NCBI GenBank assembly: GCA_017518735.1
Contig: JAFWTY010000027.1
Span: forward strand, 1-64,000
Direction: 5' to 3'
DNA: 64,000 nucleotides
DNA from: Lachnospiraceae bacterium
GTDB lineage: Bacteria > Bacillota > Clostridia > Lachnospirales > Lachnospiraceae
The position numbers and the translations under genes are program-made. The notes beneath the pieces were generated by a model. That model was not told the DNA's origin and ran no database searches. It saw nothing but the letters and a program-made list of their open reading frames with translations. Positions 11,655 to 20,341 of this stretch are shown here, one piece after another. Position 1 is the stretch's first letter. Every line of letters starts with the position of its first letter.

Positions 11655-11673
11655 CAACTTTTTTCCGATTGCT
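11632..11673 (-). terminator. rho-independent terminator after rplL
   Basis: AGCAATCGG (11673-11665) pairs with CCGGTTGCT (11647-11639, one G-U pair), followed by seven T residues on the minus strand. It lies between rplL and rpoB, so it probably sets the ratio of ribosomal protein to polymerase mRNA. Confidence 0.75.
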
Positions 11674-11707
11674 TTTTTATTTTTTTGTTTAATGAATCAG
11701 GACTTGA

Positions 11708-12088
11708 TTACTTAAGAGTAACCTTTGCGCCTTCAGCTTCAAGTTTAGCCTTGAGCTCATCAGCTTCTTCCTTGGAAACGCCTTCTTTAACGTTCTTGGG
11801 AGCGCCATCAACAAGATCCTTAGCTTCCTTAAGTCCAAGACCGGTAGCATCACGAACAACTTTGATAACCTTAACCTTGTTAGGACCAGCTTCGGTAAGT
11901 TCTACGTCGAACTCGGTCTTCTCTTCTGCTGCTGCACCTGCATCAGCTGCACCGGCTGCTGCTACAACAACGCCTGCTGCTGCGGAAACACCGAACTCTT
12001 CCTCGCAAGCCTTTACTAAGTCATTTAATTCAAGAACGCTGAGTTCTTTGATTGCATCGATAAATTCCTGGGTAGTTAATTTAGCCAT
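11708..12088 (-). CDS. rplL: 50S ribosomal protein L7/L12
   Basis: Stalk protein that recruits translational GTPases. The 126-residue product has the N-terminal dimerisation region ([22 protein letters not shown]), an Ala-rich flexible hinge (about residues 36-55) and the conserved C-terminal domain with KVKVIKVVR and [15 protein letters not shown]. It lies 42 bases downstream of rplJ, in the usual order and stoichiometric pairing, and is followed by a strong terminator. A good AGGAATTTT-type ribosome binding site precedes the ATG. Nothing is unusual apart from the slightly Ala/Gly-rich hinge. Confidence 0.98.
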   Translation of the reverse strand: MAKLTTQEFIDAIKELSVLELNDLVKACEEEFGVSAAAGVVVAAAGAADAGAAAEEKTEFDVELTEAGPNKVKVIKVVRDATGLGLKEAKDLVDGAPKNVKEGVSKEEADELKAKLEAEGAKVTLK

Positions 12089-12130
12089 TTTAAAATTCCT
12101 CCATAGTTAATATTCAATAGTAAGTAACAA

Positions 12131-12625
12131 TTATGCCTCTGCACCTTTTTGCTCAGCGATCTGATTAAGCACACGAGCAAGGTTGGCGATAGGAGACTGC
12201 ATACTTCCGAACAGTTTTCCAAGTAAAACTTCCTTGGAAGGGATTGCGGAAATAGCCTTGATTCCGTCTGCATCGTAAACGGTACCTTCTACAACACCGC
12301 CCTTAACCTCGAGCTTGTCTGCGGTTTTTGCAAAGTTGCAAAGAACTCTTGCAGGTGCTGTAGCATCCTCTGTTGAGTAAGCCATTGCGCTGGGTCCTTC
12401 AAGATAAGGAGCAAGTCCTTCACAATCCGTTCCCTTGAACGCAAAGTTCATCATGGTGTTCTTGTATACCTTGTAGGTTACGTTTGCTTCGCGAAGTGCT
12501 TTACGAAGGTTGGTATCCTGCTCTACGGTAAGTCCGCGATAGTCTACAAGTACTACAGACTTCGCATCCTTAATACCGTTGGAAATCTCTTCCACGATGG
12601 GCTTCTTAAGTTCAACTTTAGCCAT
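12131..12625 (-). CDS. rplJ: 50S ribosomal protein L10
   Basis: Base of the L7/L12 stalk, 164 residues. I start it at the ATG (12623-12625) that follows AAGGAGGAAAAAGAGA, giving MAKVELKKPIVEEI. The longer in-frame version would read through the leader terminator hairpin and is not real. Conserved segments include VDYRGLTVEQDTNLRKALRE and the C-terminal helices that bind L7/L12 (IANLARVLNQIAEQ). L10 with L7/L12 normally represses its own operon by binding the leader, and that leader is recognisable upstream. Confidence 0.97.
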   Translation of the reverse strand: MAKVELKKPIVEEISNGIKDAKSVVLVDYRGLTVEQDTNLRKALREANVTYKVYKNTMMNFAFKGTDCEGLAPYLEGPSAMAYSTEDATAPARVLCNFAKTADKLEVKGGVVEGTVYDADGIKAISAIPSKEVLLGKLFGSMQSPIANLARVLNQIAEQKGAEA

Positions 12626-12639
12626 TCTCTTTTTCCTCC

Positions 12640-12801
12640 TTGTATTATTTTGTTTTGTGCCGAAAAAGAGAGATATAAAAACCCTCTTGCCGCAAGGACA
12701 AGAGGGTATTGATTCATTGTAAATCTCACTCATCCTCGGTAGGCGCTTCGCTTACGTCGCATATCCGCGACACCTACTGTCTTCGGCGTGGTCTAAAGAC
12801 C
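12640..12801 (-). ncRNA. ribosomal protein L10 leader (autoregulatory)
   Basis: The 5' leader of rplJ-rplL. It is strongly structured: a long imperfect helix built from ACGCCGAAGAC...CGCCTACCGAGG with the internal element GCGACGTAAGCGAAGCGC, then a linker, then a terminator hairpin. This matches the known L10 leader architecture, in which L10-(L7/L12) binding favours termination upstream of rplJ. Identified by position and shape; a covariance-model search would settle the exact boundaries. Confidence 0.75.
12675..12706 (-). terminator. attenuator hairpin in the L10 leader
   Basis: On the minus strand, CCCTCTTG (12706-12699) pairs with CAAGAGGG (12689-12682), the stem being continued by two further pairs around a TTGC loop. 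TTTTTAT follows. It lies about 50 bases upstream of the rplJ start codon. Confidence 0.8.
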
Positions 12802-12807
12802 TTTGTT

Positions 12808-12836
12808 AGAATATCATTAAGTAAATATTCTGTCAA
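12808..12836 (-). promoter_or_regulatory. sigma-A promoter of rplJ-rplL
   Basis: Minus-strand TTGACA (12831-12836), 17-base spacer, TATTCT (12808-12813). It begins only 2 bases after the rplA stop codon. The transcript would start near 12801, at the upstream edge of the L10 leader. Confidence 0.85.
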
Positions 12837-12838
12837 TA

Positions 12839-13528
12839 TTAGATTTTAGCGCTGTTTACTTTAACGCCGGGTCCCATGGTGCTGGACATGGTCACGCTCT
12901 TTAAGTACTGTCCCTTTAAGGTGCTGGGCTTAGCCTTGATGATAGCGCCCATTAATGCATCAAAGTTCTGTACCAACTGCTCTTCGGTGAAGGAAGCCTT
13001 TCCGATCGGGCAGTGAATGATGTTAGCCTTATCAAGTCTGTACTCGATTTTACCGGCTTTGATATCGTTGATAGCCTTGGTAACGTCCATTGTTACGGTA
13101 CCGGCCTTGGGGTTCGGCATAAGTCCTTTAGGACCAAGTACCTTACCGAGACGACCTACAACACCCATCATGTCGGGAGTTGCTACAACAACGTCGAAAT
13201 CAAGCCATCCTTCGTTCTGAATCTTCGGAATCAGCTCGTCGCCGCCTACATAATCTGCTCCGGCAGCTTCTGCTTCGTTTACCTTGTCGCCCTTAGCAAA
13301 AACTAAAACGCGAACGGTTTTACCGGTACCGTTGGGAAGAACTACTGCGCCACGGATCTGCTCTTCTGCATGACGTCCGTCGCAACCGGTTCTGATGTGA
13401 AGTTCGATGGTCTCATCAAATTTAGCGGTAGCGGTTTTCTTTACCAATGCTACAGCATCTGCAGGCTCATAAAGAACGCTTCTGTCTACCTGCTTTGCAG
13501 CTTCGTTATATTTCTTACCATGTTTCAT
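12839..13528 (-). CDS. rplA: 50S ribosomal protein L1
   Basis: Binds 23S rRNA at the mobile L1 stalk and, in other bacteria, represses the rplK-rplA mRNA. The 229-residue form starts at ATG 13526-13528 ([15 protein letters not shown]), preceded by AAGGAGG at 7 bases. The in-frame upstream extension into the rplK spacer is discarded. Conserved L1 motifs are [21 protein letters not shown] and the C-terminal [18 protein letters not shown]. It is co-transcribed with rplK 54 bases upstream. Confidence 0.98.
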   Translation of the reverse strand: MKHGKKYNEAAKQVDRSVLYEPADAVALVKKTATAKFDETIELHIRTGCDGRHAEEQIRGAVVLPNGTGKTVRVLVFAKGDKVNEAEAAGADYVGGDELIPKIQNEGWLDFDVVVATPDMMGVVGRLGKVLGPKGLMPNPKAGTVTMDVTKAINDIKAGKIEYRLDKANIIHCPIGKASFTEEQLVQNFDALMGAIIKAKPSTLKGQYLKSVTMSSTMGPGVKVNSAKI

Positions 13529-13582
13529 TTCTAATCCTCCTTGTGGTTCATTGCACAAACGTGCTCCCACTCATCCAAACTG

Positions 13583-14008
13583 TTAGTCTTCTACTACGAT
13601 ACCCATACTTCTTGCGGTACCAGCGATCATGCTCATTGCTGCTTCAATGCTGGCTGCATTTAAATCCGGCATCTTCAACTCAGCGATTTCACGAATCTTG
13701 TCTTTGGAAATCTTAGCAACCTTATCCTTGTTAGGCTTTCCGGAGGCTGATTTCAAGTTGCAAGCCTTCTTAAGAAGAACTGCAGCAGGCGGAGTCTTTG
13801 TAATGAAGCTAAAGCTCTTGTCTGCGTATACGGTAATTACAACAGGGATGATTAAATCACCTTTATCTGCTGTTTTTGCGTTGAACTGCTTTGTAAATTC
13901 AACGATGTTCACACCGTGCTGACCCAATGCAGGACCAACCGGGGGTGCCGGTGTTGCTTTGCCGGCAGGAATCTGAAGTTTGATATAACCTGTTACTTTC
14001 TTTGCCAT
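13583..14008 (-). CDS. rplK: 50S ribosomal protein L11
   Basis: Component of the GTPase-associated centre, 141 residues, the family's standard length. It has the N-terminal [22 protein letters not shown] motif and the C-terminal rRNA-binding domain, with [15 protein letters not shown] and [27 protein letters not shown] precedes the ATG. It is the first gene of the rplK-rplA pair, behind a hairpin-rich spacer after nusG. Confidence 0.98.
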   Translation of the reverse strand: MAKKVTGYIKLQIPAGKATPAPPVGPALGQHGVNIVEFTKQFNAKTADKGDLIIPVVITVYADKSFSFITKTPPAAVLLKKACNLKSASGKPNKDKVAKISKDKIREIAELKMPDLNAASIEAAMSMIAGTARSMGIVVED

Positions 14009-14009
14009 T

Positions 14010-14118
14010 TTGGCTACCTCCTAATAAATGTGGTTCGGCGCTTTCTTTCGGAAAGCTCCCACTGCCGCAAAAAACGCGGCAATTAACTGCTCTATATAAA
14101 AGGAAAAACCTTTTATAA
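14010..14118 (-). promoter_or_regulatory. structured nusG-rplK spacer (possible L1 target)
   Basis: Three hairpins follow one another on the minus strand: TATAAAAGG/CCTTTTATA around the nusG stop codon, GCCGC/GCGGC, and GCTTTC-CGAAA-GAAAGC just before the rplK ribosome binding site. The first is terminator-like but lacks a T-tract. By analogy with other bacteria the last could be the L1 binding site for autogenous control of rplKA. That is inference from position. Confidence 0.4.
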
Positions 14119-14796
14119 CTTCTTTACATCGGCGAATGCAATCTCCACAGGAGTTTCGCGGCCGAACAGATCCACGTTGATAACAACGACCTGCTTGCCT
14201 TCGTCAACACGCTTAACCGCACCGACGGTATCCTGCCAAACGCCGGAGATGACGGAAACCATATCTCCCTCTTTCACGTCTAAGTGAATCTTGCGTTCTC
14301 CCTCGCCTACATTGAGAATTCTCATCTCTTCTTCCGATAAGGGAACCGGCTTGCTTCCGGGTCCTACGAATCCGGTCACACCTCTGGTATTACGAACCAC
14401 ATACCATGCATCGTTGTTGTCTGCATCCATGTGAATCAGTACATAGCCGGGGAATAATTTCTTCGAAACGGTCTTGCGGGCGCCGTTCTTTACTTCCACG
14501 ACGTCCTGCATCGGAACGCGAACCTCGAGGATCTCCTTCTCAAGATGACGGTTCTCGATTGCCTTTTCGATATTTGCCTTTACCTTATTCTCATATCCGG
14601 AATAGGTATGAACTACATACCAGCCCATTCCTTTTCCGCTCTTGTTATCGGACTGTCCGATATCAAAAACTTCGGTCTTTGCAGTCTCTTCTGCCTTTGC
14701 AGTTTCATCGGAAACAACAGCTGCTTCGCCTTCTGCTGCCACAACTGTCTCTTTTACCTCTTCCGCAACTGCTTCCAAATTCATATTTTCTTCCAT
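14113..14796 (-). CDS. nusG: transcription termination/antitermination factor NusG
   Basis: RNA polymerase-binding elongation factor. The core starts at residue 57 with the NGN motif MGWYVVHTYSGYENKVK; FPGYVLIHMD, VRNTRGVTGFVG and a C-terminal KOW domain (KEGDMVSVISGVWQDTVGAVKRVDEG) follow. The unusual part is an acidic, Ala/Glu-rich extension of 56 residues before the NGN domain. The upstream ATG has GAGGG in front, so the long form looks genuine. It sits between secE (12 bases) and rplK. A start at residue 57 is possible but has a poorly spaced ribosome binding site. Confidence 0.96.
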   Translation of the reverse strand: MEENMNLEAVAEEVKETVVAAEGEAAVVSDETAKAEETAKTEVFDIGQSDNKSGKGMGWYVVHTYSGYENKVKANIEKAIENRHLEKEILEVRVPMQDVVEVKNGARKTVSKKLFPGYVLIHMDADNNDAWYVVRNTRGVTGFVGPGSKPVPLSEEEMRILNVGEGERKIHLDVKEGDMVSVISGVWQDTVGAVKRVDEGKQVVVINVDLFGRETPVEIAFADVKKL

Positions 14797-14808
14797 AAGC
14801 CCTCTTCC

Positions 14809-15012
14809 TTACAGCTTGATCAGCTTGTCAATTCCCGTCTTCGCAAGAAAATCAATGCCCGCAATGATTGCAGCACAAACAGCGGTAATCAAAGTTACCA
14901 GTACGGTCTGCTTTACAATATCATTTCCTGTCGGCCAGGTAATCTTCTTAAACTCACGCTTCACACCATGAAAGAAGTTTGGTTTCTTTTCTTTATTGGT
15001 AGTCTCTGCCAT
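14809..15012 (-). CDS. secE: protein translocase subunit SecE
   Basis: Small essential subunit of the SecYEG channel, 67 residues with a single membrane span (about residues 36-56). The conserved cytoplasmic amphipathic segment VKREFKKITWPTGNDIVKQT precedes it. Length and gene order (rpmG-secE-nusG) are typical of Firmicutes. The start ATG follows GGAAAGGGTAAAAC. Confidence 0.97.
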   Translation of the reverse strand: MAETTNKEKKPNFFHGVKREFKKITWPTGNDIVKQTVLVTLITAVCAAIIAGIDFLAKTGIDKLIKL

Positions 15013-15047
15013 GTTTTACCCTTTCCATATCAAATAGAAAGAAACAA

Positions 15048-15197
15048 TTATTTTGTTTCTTTATGAAGAGTATGAGCCTTGCAGAATCTGCAGTATTTCT
15101 TGGTTTCCATTCTGTCAGGATGATTCTTCTTATCCTTGGTTGTATTGTAGTTACGCTGCTTGCATTCAGTACATGCCAAAGTAATTCTTGTACGCAT
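15048..15197 (-). CDS. rpmG: 50S ribosomal protein L33
   Basis: A 49-residue protein, [17 protein letters not shown]..., ending LHKETK. It is the zinc-binding L33 type, with Cys9/Cys12 and Cys36/Cys39 in two CxxC motifs. GGAGG lies 8 bases upstream of the ATG (15195-15197). It is first in the rpmG-secE-nusG unit, behind a strong promoter. Found by reading the spacer between secE and the HPr-like gene. Confidence 0.96.
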   Translation of the reverse strand: MRTRITLACTECKQRNYNTTKDKKNHPDRMETKKYCRFCKAHTLHKETK

Positions 15198-15263
15198 TTT
15201 TTCTACCTCCGCGTCTATAAAAAAAGCTAAAAAATAAGACCCCTGTTTCGGTCTCGCCTATGT

Positions 15264-15292
15264 AGAATATCACAGGTTTGTTATGACGTCAA
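15264..15292 (-). promoter_or_regulatory. sigma-A promoter of rpmG-secE-nusG
   Basis: Minus-strand TTGACG (15287-15292), 17-base spacer, TATTCT (15264-15269). The leader is about 60 bases long. Confidence 0.8.
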
Positions 15293-15305
15293 CAATATTT
15301 TAGGG

Positions 15306-15339
15306 AAAAATTCGGGAAAGAACCTTTTGTTCTTTCCCG
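15306..15339 (-). terminator. terminator after the HPr-like gene
   Basis: CGGGAAAGAAC and GTTCTTTCCCG form a perfect 11-base stem (15313-15323 with 15329-15339). AATTTTT follows on the minus strand. It isolates the HPr gene from rpmG. Confidence 0.88.
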
Positions 15340-15376
15340 ATGCATCAACTCATTCCATACTACATTATTAAAGTTC

Positions 15377-15640
15377 TTATTCGCCGAGTCCGCTTTCGAT
15401 GGCAGCTACCAGATTCTCCAAAGCTTCGTTCTCGTCAACCCCTTCACAGATCAGGTTGATCTCATCGCCGCTCTTTACGCATGCGCCGAGCACACTGAGC
15501 ACGCTCTTTGCATTTGCGGTACTGTCACGAAATTGAAATGTAATCAGCGATTTGTACTTGATCGCTTCCTTGCATAGATTCCCGGCCGGACCCAGATGAA
15601 GACCCGTCGGATTCTTAATCACTACGCTTCTGCTTACCAT
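15377..15640 (-). CDS. HPr-family phosphocarrier protein lacking Arg17
   Basis: An 87-residue HPr fold. In the phosphotransferase system HPr receives phosphate from EI on His15 and passes it to EIIA; in Firmicutes Ser46 is phosphorylated by HPr kinase for catabolite control. His15 is present in GLHLGPAG and Ser46 in NAKSVLSVL. The position normally held by Arg17 (consensus GLHARPA) is Gly, a one-base change from CGT to GGT. Arg17 contacts the phosphate, so phosphotransfer may be weaker, or the protein may be a regulatory paralogue. It stands alone, with an extended -10 promoter and its own terminator, next to glmM rather than ptsI. A GGAGG site precedes the ATG. Confidence 0.9.
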   Translation of the reverse strand: MVSRSVVIKNPTGLHLGPAGNLCKEAIKYKSLITFQFRDSTANAKSVLSVLGACVKSGDEINLICEGVDENEALENLVAAIESGLGE

Positions 15641-15689
15641 CTGCGTACCTCCAATCCATTATATTTTGCTATCCCTTAAACCCTTTTTC

Positions 15690-15763
15690 GATTTTTCCGT
15701 CCCCCGAAGGAAAAATCATTATAACCCAAACAAATTATACCATATATAAGAGGTGTTTATCAA
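15690..15763 (-). promoter_or_regulatory. promoter and leader hairpin of the HPr-like gene
   Basis: Minus-strand TTGATA (15758-15763), 18-base spacer, TATAAT (15734-15739) with an upstream TGG (extended -10). Downstream, GATTTTTCC/GGAAAAATC (15717-15690) forms a 9-base hairpin in the leader with no T-tract after it. Confidence 0.75.
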
Positions 15764-15809
15764 GTTTATTCACACCCGCACGGTTTGCTCTCATCGAACA
15801 AGTGCTTCC

Positions 15810-17159
15810 TTATAATACGGTGTTCTGAATCAGTTCCGCAAGACGCTTTGCATCTTCCTCGATCATCTTCTGATCCTTGCCTTCGATCATGACACGAACC
15901 ATCGGCTCGGTTCCGGAAGGACGAATGAGTACACGGCCCTCTCCTGCGAACTTCTTGTTCAATTCCTCAATTGCAGATGCAACTTCGGGGTATTCCATAT
16001 AGGATTCTTTCTTGTGGTTCGGAACCTTTGCGTTCACGAGGGCCTGAGGAAGAACTTCCATGATGGATGCAAGCTCGGAAAGTTTCTTTTTGGAATCTAC
16101 GATTACCTGAAGCAGAAGCAGTGCGGAAAGAAGACCGTCACCCGTGGTGTTTCTGTCAAGGAAGATGATGTGTCCGCTCTGCTCACCGCCGAGATTGTAA
16201 TCATGCTCTTTCATATGTTCAAGCACGTAGCGGTCGCCAACCTTCGTGGTCTCCAGATTGATTCCTTCACGCTTTGCCATTAAGGTCATACCAAGGTTAC
16301 TCATAACGGTAACAACGATGGTATCCTGCTTTAAGGTTCCGCGTTCCTTCATATAATTACCGATGATCGACATGATCTGGTCGCCGTCTACCAGCTTTCC
16401 GTTCTCATCAACTGCAAGCATTCTGTCGGCATCGCCGTCGAATGCAAGACCAAGGTCTGCTTTTTCATATACAACTCTTGCACAGAGTTCTTCCATATGA
16501 GTGGAACCGCAGTTTGCATTGATGTTGGTTCCGTCCGGGTTGTTATGAATGGCAACCACGTTTGCACCGAGTTCCTTCAATGCTTCCACGGAAGTATAAT
16601 AGGAAGCTCCTTCCGCGCAGTCCACAACGATCTTCAGTTCGGAAAGGTCCACATTTACGGAACGGATGGAGTGGTTGATATACTCTTCTCTTGCATCCGT
16701 ACGATACTTAATCTTGCCGACACCGGAGCCGGTAGGGAACTTCACGCCCTCCATATTGCTCTTGATCAGTGCTTCGATTTCATCTTCGAGCGCATCCGGA
16801 AGCTTGTATCCGTTTCCGTCAAAGAACTTAATTCCGTTAAATTCAACAGGGTTGTGGGATGCGGAGATTACAACGCCGGCATCCACTTTATATTTCTTGG
16901 TCAGATAAGCAACCGCCGGTGTGGGAAGTACACCTACGTAAACCGCATTTGCACCTACGCTGCAGGCACCTGCCATAAGCGCATTAGCCAGCATGTCACC
17001 GGAGATTCTGGTATCACATCCTACCATAATGGTGGGCTTGTGATTGGTTTCCTTGGTCAGTACATAAGCACCGGCTTGTCCCAACTGCATTGCCAAAAGG
17101 GGAGTAAGCTCCTCGTTTGCAACACCTCTTACACCGTCAGTACCAAATAATCTAGCCAT
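15810..17159 (-). CDS. glmM: phosphoglucosamine mutase
   Basis: Interconverts glucosamine-6-phosphate and glucosamine-1-phosphate for UDP-GlcNAc and cell-wall synthesis. It has 449 residues, the normal length. The phosphoserine loop VISASHNP has its catalytic Ser at 101; the magnesium loop is DGDADR (about 242), the sugar-binding loop GEQSGH (about 322) and the phosphate-binding loop [11 protein letters not shown] (about 408). It follows cdaR by 20 bases in the conserved cdaA-cdaR-glmM order; in other Firmicutes GlmM binds CdaA and lowers c-di-AMP synthesis. AGGAAGG precedes the ATG. Confidence 0.97.
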   Translation of the reverse strand: MARLFGTDGVRGVANEELTPLLAMQLGQAGAYVLTKETNHKPTIMVGCDTRISGDMLANALMAGACSVGANAVYVGVLPTPAVAYLTKKYKVDAGVVISASHNPVEFNGIKFFDGNGYKLPDALEDEIEALIKSNMEGVKFPTGSGVGKIKYRTDAREEYINHSIRSVNVDLSELKIVVDCAEGASYYTSVEALKELGANVVAIHNNPDGTNINANCGSTHMEELCARVVYEKADLGLAFDGDADRMLAVDENGKLVDGDQIMSIIGNYMKERGTLKQDTIVVTVMSNLGMTLMAKREGINLETTKVGDRYVLEHMKEHDYNLGGEQSGHIIFLDRNTTGDGLLSALLLLQVIVDSKKKLSELASIMEVLPQALVNAKVPNHKKESYMEYPEVASAIEELNKKFAGEGRVLIRPSGTEPMVRVMIEGKDQKMIEEDAKRLAELIQNTVL

Positions 17160-17179
17160 TTTTGTATCCTTCCTTTCTC

Positions 17180-18469
17180 TTACCGGTTTGTAATCCGGAC
17201 TCTCAGTTTCACCTCATCATCGATGTGTACTCCCTCGGGAAGTCCCGAAATAGTCGGGGTTATATGATAGTATCCGTTGCCGAGTTCGGTAAGATTTTTT
17301 TCTTTCATATATGTGGAGAAATCCACGGAGATTGTCACATTGGCAATGTTAATCTGAGCCAGATTCTCTTCGAGACCGTACAGATCCAGCTTAATGACAT
17401 TGCCTGTCACATAACGTCCGTCTTCCAGCAATTCCGCATTTTTGTCGGACGGGAGTCCGTTAAATCTGACGGAATCCTTTGTCCTCGTCATCTCTTCGGT
17501 GTCTTCCTTCCGGATGATCGCCGTTACGGTTACATTTGTATCAAAACTCTTATCGGTAAAATCAAGGTTGGAAGGAATGTAATCCTCCAGGTCGAGTTTA
17601 ACCGTCTTATTGGCATCCACACCGTCCAGGCTCAGCTCATCGCCCCTGATATACAGGGTGTTGAGGTTTTCCAGAGCGGTCTTTCTTCCGCACAGAACTA
17701 CGGATTCGCAGTTTGCAACGATGCTTCCGGTTGCGGCATAACCCTTCGCCGGAGTGCCCTTGAATTCATAAACCAGTTCCACTTTCTTGGAGAAGAGGAC
17801 GTCCTGATTGATATTCAGGTTCGTGATATTCATTTTGAGTCTGGAGGACTCGATGCGCTCTCCGTCCTTATCATAAAGATAAATCGGTACGGATGCGGAT
17901 ACATTCGAGGTCGCTTCGTCCACGTCAATTACCGCTTTTACGGTATCAATCTTGGAAACCACGGATTCCGGTCCGGAAATCTCAACCTGGTTTAAATCCA
18001 TGGAACGATTTCCCAACACATAACCTTCTGCCGGCTCTCCGTCCGTCTCAACGATAATTCTTCTGGAGATCTTCTTTAACGGTTCCACCTCAAGTTTCAC
18101 GCTCTCGGAGCTGAGCTTTATGGTATCCAGATCACTTGCGGACTTATTCGATGTCACCTTGATACTGATGGTATTCATCTGAGTAAGATCCTTCATGTCA
18201 GCCGTCGCGGTGATGTTTTCCTTGGAAATCTCTTCGATTACGCTTCTGCGGGCGGTTATCTTTACATTCACAATATCCGTTCCGTCCAGAACTTCATAGC
18301 ACAGACCCTGCTTTTCCAGTTCTTCGGCATTCAGGATCTGCACCTCTATTCCGGAAAATGTGTCCGACTTGACAGGATCGTCAATGTTTACGACAATCAG
18401 CCACAATATGACCGCAAATACAATTGCGAGTATTTTTAAATCAAGATTTCTGATTAGTCGCTCTTTCAT
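17180..18469 (-). CDS. cdaR: CdaR/YbbR-family regulator of diadenylate cyclase
   Basis: Membrane-anchored protein of 429 residues: one N-terminal membrane span (about 10-28, [19 protein letters not shown]), then four extracytoplasmic YbbR-type beta domains. Each domain has the recurrent Asn/Thr-rich pattern seen, for example, in VSGPE- and ITARR-like segments. CdaR binds CdaA and modulates c-di-AMP production. Its start lies inside the end of cdaA (29-base overlap), which implies translational coupling. The first 26 residues are positively charged and cytoplasmic. Assignment rests on gene order and the YbbR pattern. Confidence 0.9.
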   Translation of the reverse strand: MKERLIRNLDLKILAIVFAVILWLIVVNIDDPVKSDTFSGIEVQILNAEELEKQGLCYEVLDGTDIVNVKITARRSVIEEISKENITATADMKDLTQMNTISIKVTSNKSASDLDTIKLSSESVKLEVEPLKKISRRIIVETDGEPAEGYVLGNRSMDLNQVEISGPESVVSKIDTVKAVIDVDEATSNVSASVPIYLYDKDGERIESSRLKMNITNLNINQDVLFSKKVELVYEFKGTPAKGYAATGSIVANCESVVLCGRKTALENLNTLYIRGDELSLDGVDANKTVKLDLEDYIPSNLDFTDKSFDTNVTVTAIIRKEDTEEMTRTKDSVRFNGLPSDKNAELLEDGRYVTGNVIKLDLYGLEENLAQINIANVTISVDFSTYMKEKNLTELGNGYYHITPTISGLPEGVHIDDEVKLRVRITNR

Positions 18470-19352
18470 CCTGCTTTATCTCACTTTGACTCTTTTTGAG
18501 TTCCTTTTCTTTTTTCTTAAAAATGCTCTTGCGTGACAGGTGTTTCTCCTGTACGATTTCCAGTTTGGCGCGCAGTTCGGAAACATCGAGAGCACGATAC
18601 AGTTCTCCGCCGTATGCAACGCTGACCTTTCCGGTCTCCTCGCTGACAATAATCGTCATGGAATCGGTATTTTCGGAAATGCCGACTGCGGCACGATGTC
18701 TGGTTCCGAGATCCTTGCTTAAGGTTCTCTTGTCCGACAAAGGAAGATAACAGGTAGCTGCCGCCACTCTGTCTCCGCGAATAATAACGGCACCGTCATG
18801 AAGCGGTGTGTTATGTTCAAAAATGTTAATCAGAAGCTGACTCGTTACCACGGCATCAACCGCAATACCGGTACGCTCGTATTCTCCCAGGGGAGAGTCT
18901 TTCTCGATTACAATCAGGGCGCCTGTTTTTGCTCTGCCCATCTCAAAACTTGCCACGATGATCTCATTTAAGGTATCATCGGAAAAACGGCCTTCCACCT
19001 TCTTTTCATCCAGTTTCATCAATGCGCTGATGAAGTTGGTCTGTCCGAGTTCCTCGATCAGGCGTCGGATTTCCGGCTGCAGTGCCACGATGATTGCCAG
19101 GGCAATTAAGGTGAACAAGCTCTTTGCCAGCCAGATAATGGTCGTCATATCCAGCAAAACAGCAATGGCCATGAAAACAAGCACGATTGCCATACCTTTT
19201 ACGATGGCCCAGGCTCTCGTGTTTTTCATCCATACCATTGCCTTGTATAAAAGGAATGCAAGAATCAGAATCTCGATTACGTCAAGAACTCCGATTCTCG
19301 GCAGGCGGAATGCTGCGAAATATTCACTTATCGTATTTCCGATTCTCTCCAT
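18441..19352 (-). CDS. cdaA: diadenylate cyclase CdaA
   Basis: Makes cyclic di-AMP from two ATP. The 303-residue protein has three N-terminal membrane spans (about 21-40, 50-68 and 71-91) and a cytoplasmic DAC domain with both catalytic motifs, DGA (186-188, in LHDGAVIIRG) and RHR (218-220, in GTRHRAAVG). A charged Lys-rich tail follows. The start is ATG 19350-19352, which overlaps the stop of the upstream membrane-protein gene as TGATG. It is followed by cdaR and glmM. The nucleotide controls K+ and osmolyte transport in Firmicutes, relevant to the K+ genes at 49.8-53.9 kb. Confidence 0.96.
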   Translation of the reverse strand: MERIGNTISEYFAAFRLPRIGVLDVIEILILAFLLYKAMVWMKNTRAWAIVKGMAIVLVFMAIAVLLDMTTIIWLAKSLFTLIALAIIVALQPEIRRLIEELGQTNFISALMKLDEKKVEGRFSDDTLNEIIVASFEMGRAKTGALIVIEKDSPLGEYERTGIAVDAVVTSQLLINIFEHNTPLHDGAVIIRGDRVAAATCYLPLSDKRTLSKDLGTRHRAAVGISENTDSMTIIVSEETGKVSVAYGGELYRALDVSELRAKLEIVQEKHLSRKSIFKKKEKELKKSQSEIKQDERATNQKS

Positions 19353-20341
19353 CAACGCCGAGCACTCAGTTCTTTACGAACCACTTTCTCCCTTCCCGCT
19401 TCTTTTTCTCCCGTACCCTGGGAGGATTTTACTTTTTTCACCTTCTTGTCGGAGGTGGATAAATTCACCTTGGGAACTGCCTTTACGAAGTAGTAATACT
19501 CATCGTCTTCGAACTGAACCTTCTCCGTTCGGGCGTAGTCCAGATTGAATACGAAGAACTTGATGACCATGGCCACCACGAATCCGAGGAGTGCTCCCAG
19601 AATGGTACCCATAACAGGCACCTGTGTTGTCAGAACAAGGTCTCCGACAAACAAAATCAGGACATTTAACAGTGCACCGATGATCATGGCGATTGTCCAT
19701 GCATGGTTAATATTCATTCTGCGAATCAGATAAACAACCAGTACGGTTGCCGCAAATGCGATGACCGCAACCATCATTCCCTTGTTTCCGATGATTCCGT
19801 CCACAACGGATTTGAACTTGGTTGCCATCTCCGAAATCTCCACGCCGTTCGACTTGGAAAGGGTGGATACGAAATGCAATGCATAGTAAACAATTACACC
19901 GCAGGCTACGCTGATTGCGGAAACGGGAGTTCCGAGAAGTCCGACCGCAAGGGTAACCGAGCAGGGAATCTTACAAACAAAAGCAATCGGAAGCAATACC
20001 ACTACAAGGGTATCCTTCGGGCTGTAACGGAAATACAGCAGGAACAGAACCGCAAAAAGGATTCCGATCACAGCCGCCGCTTCCAGCGAAAGTGCATAGA
20101 CATGCAAAAGGCACAGGATAGCCGCAGCGATTACAATGAAATTCATCGGAAGGAAGGAGCAAAGAAGTGCCAGGATCAAAGTGATCGGGAACTATGCGAT
20201 TTTTTCCATGAATCCGAGTTTGGAATTGATGATAAGAAATGTAATCAGGGCAAGGATGAATTTCAAAACCGGCACGATGAAGTTTTCAAACTTGCCGTAG
20301 AAATTCTTTAATGTTTCCCTGATTTCCAGTAATTTGGTCAT
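19352..20341 (-). pseudogene. polytopic membrane protein of the cda region, interrupted by TAG
   Basis: Reading from ATG 20339-20341 gives MTKLLEIRETLKNFYGK and then a hydrophobic protein of 329 residues, but codon 50 (20192-20194) is TAG. After the stop the same frame continues as about six further membrane spans and a basic Lys-rich tail. The upstream start is well supported: its ATG overlaps the stop of the preceding gene (ATGA). Re-initiation after the TAG would need a TTG at 20179 with no ribosome binding site. So it is either a genuine nonsense mutation or a sequence error. It is translationally coupled to cdaA (TGATG). I do not recognise the family; the position suggests a role linked to CdaA or the membrane. 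Confidence 0.7.

Noticed and set aside
12131..12733. A longer rplJ starting at 12733
   Set aside because: The added codons run through the L10 leader and its terminator hairpin; the ATG at 12625 has the ribosome binding site.
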